From Butyrivibrio sp. INlla21 (GTDB taxonomy: Bacteria; Bacillota; Clostridia; Lachnospirales; Lachnospiraceae), in contig NZ_FPCC01000002.1 in the NCBI RefSeq assembly GCF_900116875.1, positions 62,001-126,000 of the forward strand: a stretch of DNA of 64,000 nucleotides. Direction: 5' to 3'. The notes below the pieces were generated by a model. That model searched no databases, had not been told where the DNA came from, and saw nothing but the letters and a program-made list of their open reading frames with translations. Of this stretch, positions 55,131 through 63,758 are shown piece by piece. The translations under genes and the position numbers were made by a program. Position 1 is the first letter of the stretch. The number at the start of each line of letters is the position of its first letter.

Positions 55131-57172
55131 TTAAGATAGGAATGGTGATCGGCGATCGCTATGAGGTACTTGAGAAGATAGGTACCGGCGGAATGTCCGA
55201 TGTGTATAAAGCCAAAGACCATAAATTAAATAGACTTGTTGCTGTTAAGGTTCTGAAGCAGGAGTTTTCGGAGAATGAAAACTTCGTATCCAAGTTTAGG
55301 GTAGAAGCTCAGTCTACCGCAGGCCTTATGCACCCCAATATCGTTAACGTGTACGATGTCGGCGATGAAGATGGTATCAACTACATTGTAATGGAACTTG
55401 TTGATGGCATCACTCTCAAAAAATACATTGAGAAAAAGGCTCGTCTTTCCGTTAAAGAGGCTGTCAGCATAGCAATCCAGGTTGCTATGGGACTTGAGGC
55501 TGCGCACAACAACAATATCATTCACAGAGATATCAAGCCGCAGAATATCATGATATCCAAGGACGGTAAGGTTAAGGTTACAGACTTCGGTATTGCAAAG
55601 GCTGCGACCAGCAACACCATCACATCCAATGTTATGGGATCCGTTCACTATACATCACCCGAGCAGGCAAGAGGCGGTTACAGCGATGCCAAGAGTGATA
55701 TCTATTCACTTGGTATCACACTCTTTGAGATGCTCACGGGAAGAGTTCCGTTTAACGGAGATACTACGGTAGCTATTGCTATTAAGCATATTCAGGAGGA
55801 TTTACCCACTCCTGCGGATTACAACGATGAGATTCCGATCAGCGTTGAGAAGATCGTTCTTAAGTGCTGCCAGAAGAGCCCTGACAGAAGATATCAGAGC
55901 GCAGCTGAGCTTATTACAGATCTTAAGAGATCGCTCATCACACCCGATAAGGATTTTGTTACGCTTACAGATCCCGACGAAGAGGGTGCTACAAGAGTCG
56001 ACCACGAGGAGTCTCTTGCGGGACATGTCGACACCGGAAGTATGCGTTTGTCTGAAACTGAGCAGATGAGACTCAGAGAGACCTCCTACAAGAAGGATCG
56101 CCGTGACGACCGTTATGAAGATGATTACGAGCCCAGAAGAAAGAGACCTCAGAGAGATTACGATGATGAGCTCGATGACGATTATTATTATGAAAGAGAC
56201 AGAGAAAGAAGAAGGAGTTCTTTTGACCCTCAGTCGGGTAAGATAGAGAAGATGACTATCGGAATGGCTATTTTCTCTGCATTTATCATCGGACTTATTG
56301 TTATCATGATTGTTGCAAGAGGAATGGGATTGTTCGGAGGCGATGAGGAAGCATCCGCAACTGCTTCATCCTCTGCATCGACAGAAGAAAACGGAGAAGA
56401 AAACAGCAGCGGAACTATGCAGGTTCCCGATGTTACCGGTAAGTCTTATGCGGAAGCTAAGCTTATACTTGTAGATGATAAGCATCTCAAGATTGAGAAA
56501 GAAGCCGATCCCGATAATAAGGCACCCAAGGATACAGTTGTATCAACCAAGCCCGAAGCAGGCAAAAAGGTTAAAAGCGGAGATACCATAACCGTTTATG
56601 TAAGTGACGGTTCCAACTATCAGGCGTCAGCAGAAGCGGAAGCTTCCACAAATGACGAAGGAAAGGTTGCGGTACCCAATGTTATAGGTATGGATTCTGA
56701 GGAAGCCGTGCTTACACTTATCGAAGCAGGACTTCAAGAAGGAAGAACTACCGACGTTAATAACAATGACCCTAATCTTACGGATAAGATCTGTGCACAG
56801 AGTGTTCCCGTGGGGCAGATGGTTGATAAGGGAACGGCGATCCACTTGGAGCACTCCATAGGACCTGCCAATGTAAAGTACAGCTTTAACGGTGAGATCA
56901 AGGCACCACCTGCAGGAAAAGGCTATGCTCCCGGCATTCCCGTTCATGTACAGCTTATTTCATCGGACGGAACTGTAATAATGGACACTCAGTATACGGA
57001 TTTTCCCGTATCTATCAAATACACCGATATTGCTTCACCGACCGGAAGAATAGTATATAAATATACTGTGACAACTCCCGTGTCCACAAACCCTGATACA
57101 GGCGAGCAGACCGGCGGACAGACTACAGAAGTTGTCGACGAAGTAGCTGTGAATTTCACACAGGGGAACTGA
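55127..57172 (+). CDS. prkC: PASTA-domain Ser/Thr kinase (PrkC/Stk)
   Basis: 681 residues. Kinase: Gly loop GTGGMSDVY, K in VAVKVL, HRDIKPQN (H133, D135), DFG (D153), MGSVHYTSPEQ. A charged, Arg/Asp-rich juxtamembrane stretch (~315-370), one span (~377-402, IGMAIFSAFIIGLIVIMIV), then two PASTA domains (VPDVTGKSYAEAKL..., VPNVIGMDSEEAVLTL...) and a C-terminal beta domain. It senses muropeptide or lipid II outside and phosphorylates wall and division targets inside. Two PASTA domains are fewer than the three or four common elsewhere. Confidence 0.95.
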   Translation: MIKIGMVIGDRYEVLEKIGTGGMSDVYKAKDHKLNRLVAVKVLKQEFSENENFVSKFRVEAQSTAGLMHPNIVNVYDVGDEDGINYIVMELVDGITLKKYIEKKARLSVKEAVSIAIQVAMGLEAAHNNNIIHRDIKPQNIMISKDGKVKVTDFGIAKAATSNTITSNVMGSVHYTSPEQARGGYSDAKSDIYSLGITLFEMLTGRVPFNGDTTVAIAIKHIQEDLPTPADYNDEIPISVEKIVLKCCQKSPDRRYQSAAELITDLKRSLITPDKDFVTLTDPDEEGATRVDHEESLAGHVDTGSMRLSETEQMRLRETSYKKDRRDDRYEDDYEPRRKRPQRDYDDELDDDYYYERDRERRRSSFDPQSGKIEKMTIGMAIFSAFIIGLIVIMIVARGMGLFGGDEEASATASSSASTEENGEENSSGTMQVPDVTGKSYAEAKLILVDDKHLKIEKEADPDNKAPKDTVVSTKPEAGKKVKSGDTITVYVSDGSNYQASAEAEASTNDEGKVAVPNVIGMDSEEAVLTLIEAGLQEGRTTDVNNNDPNLTDKICAQSVPVGQMVDKGTAIHLEHSIGPANVKYSFNGEIKAPPAGKGYAPGIPVHVQLISSDGTVIMDTQYTDFPVSIKYTDIASPTGRIVYKYTVTTPVSTNPDTGEQTGGQTTEVVDEVAVNFTQGN

Positions 57173-57177
57173 TCAAT

Positions 57178-58095
57178 TTGAACAAAGGAAGAATCGTTAA
57201 AGGGATAGCCGGCTTTTACTACATAGAAACGGAAAATACCAAAATCTATGAATGTAAGGCCAAGGGCATCTTCAGAAAAGACAATATCAAACCGCTAGTC
57301 GGTGACGTTGTTGGTATCGACATCATTGATGAAGAAAAAAAGCTGGGTAATATTAATGAGATATTGCCCAGAAAAAACGTACTTATAAGACCGCCTGTAG
57401 CCAACGTTGACCAGGCGGTTATTTTGTTTGCTATAGTTAAGCCCAATCCCAATTACAATCTTTTGGACCGCTTTCTTATCATGATGAGGCAGCAGAACCT
57501 CCCCGTTATTATCTGCTTTAACAAGCAGGACATCGCATCGGAAGAGGAGCAGAAAGAGCTCTATGATGCGTATGAGAAATGTGGCTACAAAGTTCTTTTT
57601 ATCAGCGTCAAAGAGGAAAAGGGACTTGATGAGTTAAAAGAGCTTTTGAAGGGCAAAACTACGACTCTCGCGGGTCCTAGCGGCGTCGGTAAGTCATCTC
57701 TTTTAAATAAGCTTGTTCCCGATGCGCAGATGCAAATAGGAGAGCTCAGCAGGAAGATCGAGCGAGGCAAGAATACGACAAGGCATTCGGAGCTCTTTTA
57801 CGTAAAAGAATTATCGAAAGGCGGCGAGCACACATTTGTCATAGATACGCCCGGATTTACATCGCTTGGGATGTTTGATCTTACGACGGATAATCTTATG
57901 AATTATTATCCTGAGTTCGAGGAATATGAGCCTGAGTGCAGATTCGGAGGTTGCTCTCATATCGCAGAGCCCGATTGCGGGGTTAAAAGAGCGGTCGAAG
58001 AGGGCAAGATAGCCAAGGTTCGATACGACAACTATAAAGTACTGTACGAGGAACTTAAAAACATGAAACCCGATTATGGAAAGAAGAACAGATGA
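57178..58095 (+). CDS. rsgA: ribosome small-subunit GTPase RsgA
   Basis: 305 residues with a TTG start. OB-fold N-terminus, then circularly permuted GTPase order: NKQD (G4) before GPSGVGKSSL (G1) and DTPG (G3), followed by the zinc knuckle CRFGGCSHIAEPDC. Matures the 30S subunit. Usual neighbour of stp-prkC. Confidence 0.95.
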   Translation: MNKGRIVKGIAGFYYIETENTKIYECKAKGIFRKDNIKPLVGDVVGIDIIDEEKKLGNINEILPRKNVLIRPPVANVDQAVILFAIVKPNPNYNLLDRFLIMMRQQNLPVIICFNKQDIASEEEQKELYDAYEKCGYKVLFISVKEEKGLDELKELLKGKTTTLAGPSGVGKSSLLNKLVPDAQMQIGELSRKIERGKNTTRHSELFYVKELSKGGEHTFVIDTPGFTSLGMFDLTTDNLMNYYPEFEEYEPECRFGGCSHIAEPDCGVKRAVEEGKIAKVRYDNYKVLYEELKNMKPDYGKKNR

Positions 58096-58667
58096 AGATA
58101 TACGTTACAAGACACGGCCAGACCGATTACAACAGAGACAGACTTATGCAGGGAAGAAGCGATATTCCGCTTAATGAGACCGGAACGGCGCAGGCGCAGG
58201 CAACAAAAGAAAAGATAGGAGACATTAAGTTTGATGCTGTATACGCAAGTCCTCTTATCAGAGCGATTCAGACGGCTTCTATCATAAGCGGATATGCGCA
58301 GGAAGATATAATAAAAGACGAGAGGATTATTGAGGCCGACTTTGGTAAGTACGAGAAAGCCAATTATATGAAGCTTCCACTTCCGATGAATCTTTATTGG
58401 ATGTTTCCCGAGATATTCCCTGCGCCCAAGACTGTTGAGAGCATTAAGAGCATGGTTAAAAGAACTTCCGAGTTCCTTTCTGAGCTTGAAAAAAAGGATT
58501 ACGAGAACGTACTTGTAGTTTGCCACGGCGGGATCATACGTCCTATAAGGGGCTACCTTGAAAATGCCAAAAGAGGCTTCATTTGGAGACCACGCCCTGA
58601 GAACTGCGAAGTGTTTGTATATGAGTCAAAAGACGGCAAACATAGTCTTGTAGATGATATTAAGTAA
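58092..58667 (+). CDS. histidine phosphatase family protein
   Basis: 191 residues, overlapping rsgA by 4 bases. RHGQTDYNRD (catalytic His) and VVCHGGIIR, both marks of phosphoglycerate-mutase-like phosphatases; an extra loop with MNLYWMFPEIFPAPKT. Substrate unknown. Many relatives have rpe at this position instead. Confidence 0.85.
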   Translation: MKIYVTRHGQTDYNRDRLMQGRSDIPLNETGTAQAQATKEKIGDIKFDAVYASPLIRAIQTASIISGYAQEDIIKDERIIEADFGKYEKANYMKLPLPMNLYWMFPEIFPAPKTVESIKSMVKRTSEFLSELEKKDYENVLVVCHGGIIRPIRGYLENAKRGFIWRPRPENCEVFVYESKDGKHSLVDDIK

Positions 58668-58747
58668 GAGTTTCTTTTAGAACATGTTCTTCCGAAGGTG
58701 TGATATGGAGATTGAAAAATCTGTAAAATTGTTAATATCTACGATGG

Positions 58748-58777
58748 AGAGCTTATCTACGGATAGGCTCTTTTTAT
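58748..58777 (+). terminator. terminator of the stp-prkC-rsgA operon
   Basis: AGAGCTTATC (58748-58757) pairs with GATAGGCTCT (58762-58771), then TTTTTATT. Stands in the 189-base gap before the toxin gene. Confidence 0.75.
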
Positions 58778-58803
58778 TGCTCCTTTACTTGTGAATGTGT
58801 TAT

Positions 58804-58809
58804 TATAAT
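58804..58809 (+). promoter_or_regulatory. possible -10 box of the toxin operon
   Basis: TATAAT in an AT-rich stretch, 48 bases upstream of the toxin start. The best upstream match (TTTACT) is only 14 bases away, so the -35 is weak. Confidence 0.3.
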
Positions 58810-58856
58810 TACAATTTATTAAGAACGCTTTTATAAATGGAAAGTGGAGTAAGAAA

Positions 58857-59756
58857 ATGACTTATTGGAACCAAAATGTTACAGTGTTCGGAATTCCACA
58901 GCCATCTATACCAACGCCGCCAATGCCTAAAATCCCATATCCAAGTGTGGCAAATCCAAATGCGTTTGTAAAGCCGGTAGGTAATACTTACTGCGGTTGT
59001 GAAAATGGCAGCCTGTCTATATCTCGTGAAGATTATTATGCAGGCGCATTCTTAAATTTACCTGAGAGCGAAATATACAATATAGATAAACTAAAGGAAC
59101 GTTTAAAATTAGCACGGGAGCATTATAAAGCTGAGAGAGAAAAGAATAAGGATGGAGAACTTCTTGCTGAGTTACAGCTACATAATACTCCGGATGCAAA
59201 TTTACCTGACTATACTGAGGAGATAGATAAGTGGCTTAAAGAACAAGAAAAATATTTTGATGATATAAAAAAATCTAATGAATCTAGATTTTTGTATCCT
59301 GCAGCATGTTCTATTGATTTTACGTCTAAATTTATTGAGAAAGTGCAAACGGGTGGAGATATGGATATAAAGCAAAAAGGAGTGTGGAAAAATGAATTTC
59401 CTGAAGTACCATACCCTGAAGGGGATAATAAGTACTTTCTATATCACGGACAGGTTATGGACCCGGGTACACTAGGTAATGTAACCTATTCTTATATTGG
59501 CGCTAAATATTATCCTGAATTTGCATTATATGCGGGTGGTGCGGCGGTTCAAGTAAAAAGATACGATAAAATGGATTTGCCTTTCATGCCAACTCTTCCT
59601 TATATGGGGGATATGTCAGAAGACCATGAAGCAATTGAACTTGGAATAGAGTGGCGAAAGGAGGGATTCCCAAGTGAAGAACAAGTTGAAAATCGACTCA
59701 AATCTGAAGAAAAGCTTCGAAAAATCGGCGAAAATAGTGATATTAATAGGGGTTAG
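58857..59756 (+). CDS. polymorphic toxin type 44 domain protein
   Basis: 299 residues. N-terminus Pro-rich (VFGIPQPSIPTPPMPKIP), a helical middle, then residues ~150-250 match the Ntox44 pattern: FIEKVQTGGDMDIKQKG..., a GN turn (GTLGNVTYSYIG), and YAGGAAVQVKRY. Type-44 toxins are predicted nucleases delivered to other cells. No signal peptide is visible, so export would need a specialised route or phage-like carrier. Immediately followed, with 83 bases overlap, by a membrane protein suited to be its immunity factor. Confidence 0.65.
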   Translation: MTYWNQNVTVFGIPQPSIPTPPMPKIPYPSVANPNAFVKPVGNTYCGCENGSLSISREDYYAGAFLNLPESEIYNIDKLKERLKLAREHYKAEREKNKDGELLAELQLHNTPDANLPDYTEEIDKWLKEQEKYFDDIKKSNESRFLYPAACSIDFTSKFIEKVQTGGDMDIKQKGVWKNEFPEVPYPEGDNKYFLYHGQVMDPGTLGNVTYSYIGAKYYPEFALYAGGAAVQVKRYDKMDLPFMPTLPYMGDMSEDHEAIELGIEWRKEGFPSEEQVENRLKSEEKLRKIGENSDINRG

Positions 59757-60213
59757 CTTATTTATAGTCATTTTATTTGCGTTGTATCTAAATAAACAAG
59801 CTCATTATATAAAGTTGGCTGATTTAAAACAGTATACCATCGACAATCGGGAATACTTAACAGAGGTATCTGAGCAACTGTTAGAGTGGCAGGAAGATAA
59901 GGTGGAAATATATAGAAATAGAACAGAATTACCGACGAGTAGTAATATAGATAAACTTTATTCTGATATAAAGATTCATCATATTTTTGTTGAACATAAT
60001 AGTCTGGACAGTGAAGATAATGTTTATATAACACTAAAAGAAAGGAAAGGGAACTTTTTCTGTGGTATATATTATTCACCATCAGGAAAACTATTAGAAT
60101 ATGGTACACCACAAGAGGGTGATAGGTGTGAAAATACAGGTAACCGACATATTTATCGCTCAGAAAAAATCTGTGATAATTGGTACTACTACGAAGATGA
60201 CACATGGAACTAA
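59674..60213 (+). CDS. putative immunity protein (membrane-anchored)
   Basis: 179 residues from GTG 59674 (AAGGAGGGATTCCCAA upstream). One span (~19-40, IVILIGVSLFIVILFALYL), then a soluble domain with aromatic and Cys residues (ending CDNWYYYEDDTWN). The deep overlap with the toxin gene ensures co-expression. Immunity role is inferred from the arrangement; no family recognised. Confidence 0.5.
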   Translation: MKNKLKIDSNLKKSFEKSAKIVILIGVSLFIVILFALYLNKQAHYIKLADLKQYTIDNREYLTEVSEQLLEWQEDKVEIYRNRTELPTSSNIDKLYSDIKIHHIFVEHNSLDSEDNVYITLKERKGNFFCGIYYSPSGKLLEYGTPQEGDRCENTGNRHIYRSEKICDNWYYYEDDTWN

Positions 60214-60222
60214 CTATAAAGG

Positions 60223-60248
60223 CTCTGCAGAAATGCAGGGTCTTTTTT
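60223..60248 (+). terminator. terminator of the toxin-immunity operon
   Basis: CTCTGCA (60223-60229) pairs with TGCAGGG (60234-60240), loop GAAA, then TCTTTTTT. Strong intrinsic terminator. Confidence 0.8.
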
Positions 60249-60283
60249 CGCGAGAATTACATCTTATATTATAGAACTAAACA

Positions 60284-60317
60284 AATCCCATCTTCCAATA
60301 GAAAAGAAGATGGGATT
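60284..60317. terminator. bidirectional terminator
   Basis: AATCCCATCTTC (60284-60295) and GAAGATGGGATT (60306-60317) form a perfect 12-bp stem, with T-rich runs on both strands outside. Lies between the convergent toxin operon and the Wzz-like gene. Confidence 0.8.
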
Positions 60318-60320
60318 ATT

Positions 60321-61697
60321 TTATTCATAGTTAAGTATAGAGCCAAGAAGCAAGAGATGATAGTTTTTGCATAATTCAATTGTTTTTGCTATATCTTCAT
60401 ACTTGGATTTTTGTATAGTTTCCATGAGTATTATAGCGTCTGATGAGATTGCTTTATCAAGAGAATCTGAATCATCCATAATACTATGGCATGTTATTGT
60501 TTGGATTCCTTTGTCCTTAAGAGCGTCACTTATTTTTGCTTTATTATTTTCAACCGTTTCGTCAGAATAGGATGACACTATACATATATTTTTGGCGGAG
60601 TGTACATTTACTACTGCATTGATGCTGCTTGCAATTAAGTTCTTATCAAAATGATTATTACGGATTGAACCGAGCACAGGGATATTGAATGCGTATTTTA
60701 TGTCATCTTCAACTTTAATTGTCTGTGACATAATATATTTAAGACTTAGAATTACTACAGCAATAAATACGGCAGCCATGCATCCCATAATCCCATATTT
60801 TAATATAGTCTTTATTTCTATATGATTTTCTTCCGGGGGCTCGATACCATAGTCTATATCTGATTCTTCCAATTGTTCTTTAAAATAATTCTTTTGATCG
60901 CCGGTCAGATTGGATGTCACGGAAATCATTGAATTATTCAGATCTTTTAGCTGATTGGTGACAGAATCCTGACATGATATTATATAGCTTGATTTTTCAC
61001 AGCTTGTATACAAACTCGATTTTACTATCTCATGAGGAATGCTTTCCTTGATGATGTTTTCTTTTTGCTCGATTATCTGCATTAAGCTCTGCAATAAATT
61101 ATCACTGTCCTCTTTGGTTCGACCGTAAGTAGTGACATTCATTATGCTGTATCCGCTTTTGGTGATTGAATATAATTCGCTAATATACTTATCATCAATC
61201 TCTTTTCCGATAGCCTCTCTGATCAAAGCTATAGAATCAGTTTTTTTGAGTTCGGATGAATATAAGGAAATAATGTTGTCAGCGATATTCTTCTCTATCG
61301 AATTATTTATGTTTGTAATGGAATTTGATTCTACGGTTATAGAGTTTAAATTATCGTAACCGCTTATCAGATAGGTGCAAGTGCTTATGTGAGTATTGTA
61401 CCCGTCTATCTTTATCAGCGGTGAATTGTTTTTGTAGTCAAGAACTTCATTATATCGGCTGAAAAGAGATTTATAATTTACTACCGCTGAGTTGACCTCA
61501 TAGATTTCTTTATCGGTTAAAAGAGGTTTGGATGATTCTTCTTTGACATCCTCGGGAGCGGTTGCTTTTACGATTCCGAATACACTTCCAAGAATACAGC
61601 CAATGACAATAGCAGCGATCATTATTCGATAGTGCTTTATCAGATGAAAGAAAAGATCTTTTAAATCTATCTCGATGATATTTCTGTAGTTATTCAT
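60321..61697 (-). CDS. Wzz-like chain-length/CapA-type protein with degenerate kinase domain
   Basis: 458 residues. Two spans (~25-43 and ~305-326) bracket an extracytoplasmic helical domain, as in Wzz/CapA proteins. The C-terminal ~110 residues resemble a BY-kinase core: NICIVSSYSDETVENNKAKISDAL in the Walker A position and DAIILMETIQ in the Walker B position, but without a P-loop. Likely a regulator of polysaccharide length whose kinase-like part is inactive. Transcribed away from the XRE gene; the two share a 146-base divergent region. Confidence 0.65.
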   Translation of the reverse strand: MNNYRNIIEIDLKDLFFHLIKHYRIMIAAIVIGCILGSVFGIVKATAPEDVKEESSKPLLTDKEIYEVNSAVVNYKSLFSRYNEVLDYKNNSPLIKIDGYNTHISTCTYLISGYDNLNSITVESNSITNINNSIEKNIADNIISLYSSELKKTDSIALIREAIGKEIDDKYISELYSITKSGYSIMNVTTYGRTKEDSDNLLQSLMQIIEQKENIIKESIPHEIVKSSLYTSCEKSSYIISCQDSVTNQLKDLNNSMISVTSNLTGDQKNYFKEQLEESDIDYGIEPPEENHIEIKTILKYGIMGCMAAVFIAVVILSLKYIMSQTIKVEDDIKYAFNIPVLGSIRNNHFDKNLIASSINAVVNVHSAKNICIVSSYSDETVENNKAKISDALKDKGIQTITCHSIMDDSDSLDKAISSDAIILMETIQKSKYEDIAKTIELCKNYHLLLLGSILNYE

Positions 61698-61843
61698 ATA
61701 AATCCCCCTCGTTCATATAGCAAGTAAAGTGATATCATGACAAGAATATCATTTGCAAAACGATATTGCAACAAAGATATAATATAAGAAGCGATATATT
61801 ATCCCGATTTAAAAGATACAATACTTTTATTAAAGGGGGATTT

Positions 61844-62173
61844 ATGGCTGAGAACACTAATGAGAGCGTTTTTGCTAAAGAGTTTGCAATGCGCTTGTCT
61901 AAACTTAGAGAACAAAAAGGCATTTCTGCAAGAGATATGAGCCTTTCATTGGGACAGAACGCCGGATATATAAATGGTATAGAGAATTGTAAATCACTGC
62001 CTTCCATGTCTGCTTTTTTCTATATATGCGAGTATTTGGGCGTCACTCCGGGTGAATTTTTTGATTATTGTAATAACAATCCGGCTAAAATGAATTCTGT
62101 CATACAATATTTATTGAATCTGGATGAATCCAAGTTTGAACATGTATATGCAATAATAGAAGATTTGCAGTGA
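61844..62173 (+). CDS. XRE-family transcriptional regulator
   Basis: 109 residues; start ATG 61844 after TAAAGGGGGATTT. Residues ~13-72 form an XRE HTH: FAMRLSKLREQKGISARDMSLSLGQNAGYINGIENCKSLPSMSAFFYICEYLGV. The C-terminal helix may dimerise. Divergent to the Wzz-like gene; the gap has TTGCAA direct repeats (61755 and 61768) and an AT-rich TATAAT stretch, possible operator. Confidence 0.85.
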   Translation: MAENTNESVFAKEFAMRLSKLREQKGISARDMSLSLGQNAGYINGIENCKSLPSMSAFFYICEYLGVTPGEFFDYCNNNPAKMNSVIQYLLNLDESKFEHVYAIIEDLQ

Positions 62174-62196
62174 TAACAAAAGAAGAAACAAAAAAG

Positions 62197-62245
62197 AGCT
62201 CTGAAGTTGAGGTTTATTTCAACATCAGAGCTTTGATTTTATAAT
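62197..62245. terminator. bidirectional terminator between XRE and mgsA
   Basis: AGCTCTGAAGTTG (62197-62209) pairs with CAACATCAGAGCT (62220-62232) with one mismatch; A-run upstream and TTTGATTTTAT downstream allow action on both strands. Confidence 0.75.
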
Positions 62246-62250
62246 AAAGT

Positions 62251-62736
62251 TCAATTTGACATATCAGTCGGAAGAGTCTCAGCTCTTTTGGCGATATTCT
62301 GCTTGAAGTTGATCACATCGTGATCGTACTCTTCATCCATAAGTGTTGAGTTTATGAGGAAGTCTGCCGTCGCTTTGTTATTGGCAAAAGGAATATCATA
62401 AACCTGTGCTATTCTCATAAGAGCCTTAACATCGGGATCGTGGGGTGCCGCTGTCAAAGGATCCGAGAAGAAAACAACGAAGTCGATCTTTCCTTCCACT
62501 ATCTTGGCACCGATCTGCTGGTCGCCTCCGAGAGGACCTGAATTGTAACCTCTTACCGGAAGGTCGGTTGCGTCTGTTATCATGCGAGCTGTTGTTCCCG
62601 TTCCGCACAGAAAATGTTTTTTAAGTGTATGAGCATTGGCTTTGCACCACTGAATGAGCTCTCCCTTTTTGCCGTCATGGGCGATGAGAGCGATGGTCTT
62701 TTGCCTTGGTATTGTAAGTGTTATAGTCTCTGACAT
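62251..62736 (-). CDS. mgsA: methylglyoxal synthase
   Basis: 161 residues; the minus-strand ATG at 62736 follows ACAGGAGGAAATAAT. Motifs GTGTTARMI, SGPLGGDQQIG and FFSDPLTAAPHDPDVKAL (catalytic Asp and phosphate site) are characteristic. Converts dihydroxyacetone phosphate to methylglyoxal and phosphate, bypassing lower glycolysis when phosphate is short. Confidence 0.95.
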   Translation of the reverse strand: MSETITLTIPRQKTIALIAHDGKKGELIQWCKANAHTLKKHFLCGTGTTARMITDATDLPVRGYNSGPLGGDQQIGAKIVEGKIDFVVFFSDPLTAAPHDPDVKALMRIAQVYDIPFANNKATADFLINSTLMDEEYDHDVINFKQNIAKRAETLPTDMSN

Positions 62737-62828
62737 ATTATTTCCTCCTGTGTCCAAAATACAACAATATAGCCGCTGTGTAAAGGGTTTATATGCTTTA
62801 ATAGTAGGACGATTTTGACCTTTTTTAT

Positions 62829-63641
62829 ATGACGGAATATAATTACGCTATGGCTAGACGAAGAATGAAGAAAAAAACAAAAAGCAGAATAAGTTTATAT
62901 TTTAAGACACTGGCAATCTTTCTTGCTATCTCTTTTGCTCTTATAGGTTGCGGACTGGTATTTACCAATGCACTTGATGAAAACGATAAGGAAAAAGCAT
63001 CCAGGCTTGTTTCAAAGTTTTCTTCCAAGGTTGAGAAACTCATATCATCCGATGACGAGGAGACTGACGAAAATAATGAGCCTGAGGGAGAAGCAGTCGT
63101 GGAACCTGACGCGGAAGAAAGCGCAGCTTCCGAAAATGCGGATAATGCAGGAACAGAACCCGGAAAGACACAGGCGCGGAGCGATTCGGGAAGTGCTGCC
63201 TCTTCTTTTGGTGCGGGAATATTAAATAGTACTTCCGACATCAATCTCCACAGCGTTGACGGCGGAAGCAAGAATTACGCTTTTTCTTACAACGGATCGG
63301 AATTCTCGGCAATCTATACCACAGATAACTGGAAGATTATTGATTCATATCTGATAGATAATACAGCAGATATCACTATTATCTGCGAGGCACTTATCGC
63401 AGAACATCCTATTCACGGAAGCGATATGCAGTCATACAGAACTGCGGAGGATATGGCCTACGAGTGGGAACAGCATAACCTCGCATACACTTTCCTTCCC
63501 GAAGGAAACAGATGGAAAGGAAAGACCAAAGACGTTGACCTCAATCCTGCCGATCAAGGACTTTCATTTGATGAGATCTATGAGAGGCAGACCGGTAAAA
63601 AGCTCTCTATAGAGGAACTCTTAAAACATCTGTCAAATTAA
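62829..63641 (+). CDS. secreted or lipid-anchored protein of unknown function
   Basis: 270 residues read from ATG 62829; ATG 62865 gives a classic signal start MKKKTKS. Hydrophobic core IFLAISFALIG is followed by Cys, a plausible lipobox (LIGC). Then a long acidic, Ser/Ala-rich linker and a C-terminal domain (~150-270) with YAFSYNGSEFSAIYTTDNWKI. No ribosome site decides the start. Lipoprotein or membrane-anchored surface protein; family not recognised. Confidence 0.6.
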   Translation: MTEYNYAMARRRMKKKTKSRISLYFKTLAIFLAISFALIGCGLVFTNALDENDKEKASRLVSKFSSKVEKLISSDDEETDENNEPEGEAVVEPDAEESAASENADNAGTEPGKTQARSDSGSAASSFGAGILNSTSDINLHSVDGGSKNYAFSYNGSEFSAIYTTDNWKIIDSYLIDNTADITIICEALIAEHPIHGSDMQSYRTAEDMAYEWEQHNLAYTFLPEGNRWKGKTKDVDLNPADQGLSFDEIYERQTGKKLSIEELLKHLSN

Positions 63642-63674
63642 TGAATAAAAAAATACGAAATTATCGTTAAACTA

Positions 63675-63704
63675 ATGACAAACATTATCATCTTCCTTTA
63701 TAAT
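63675..63704 (+). promoter_or_regulatory. promoter of the alcohol dehydrogenase gene
   Basis: ATGACA (63675-63680), 18 bases, TATAAT (63699-63704); a good sigma-A-type promoter in the 117-base gap before the dehydrogenase start. Confidence 0.6.
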
Positions 63705-63758
63705 GAATATATCTAGCTTGGGGTATTTATGGACTTAATAATGTAAAGGAGGGAAATA

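Noticed and set aside
60246..60276. Another copy of the promoter-like element in the host region (TCGCGAGAATTACATC...)
   Set aside because: It lies in a terminator tail, its spacing differs and no gene follows on the + strand, so the similarity is probably chance.
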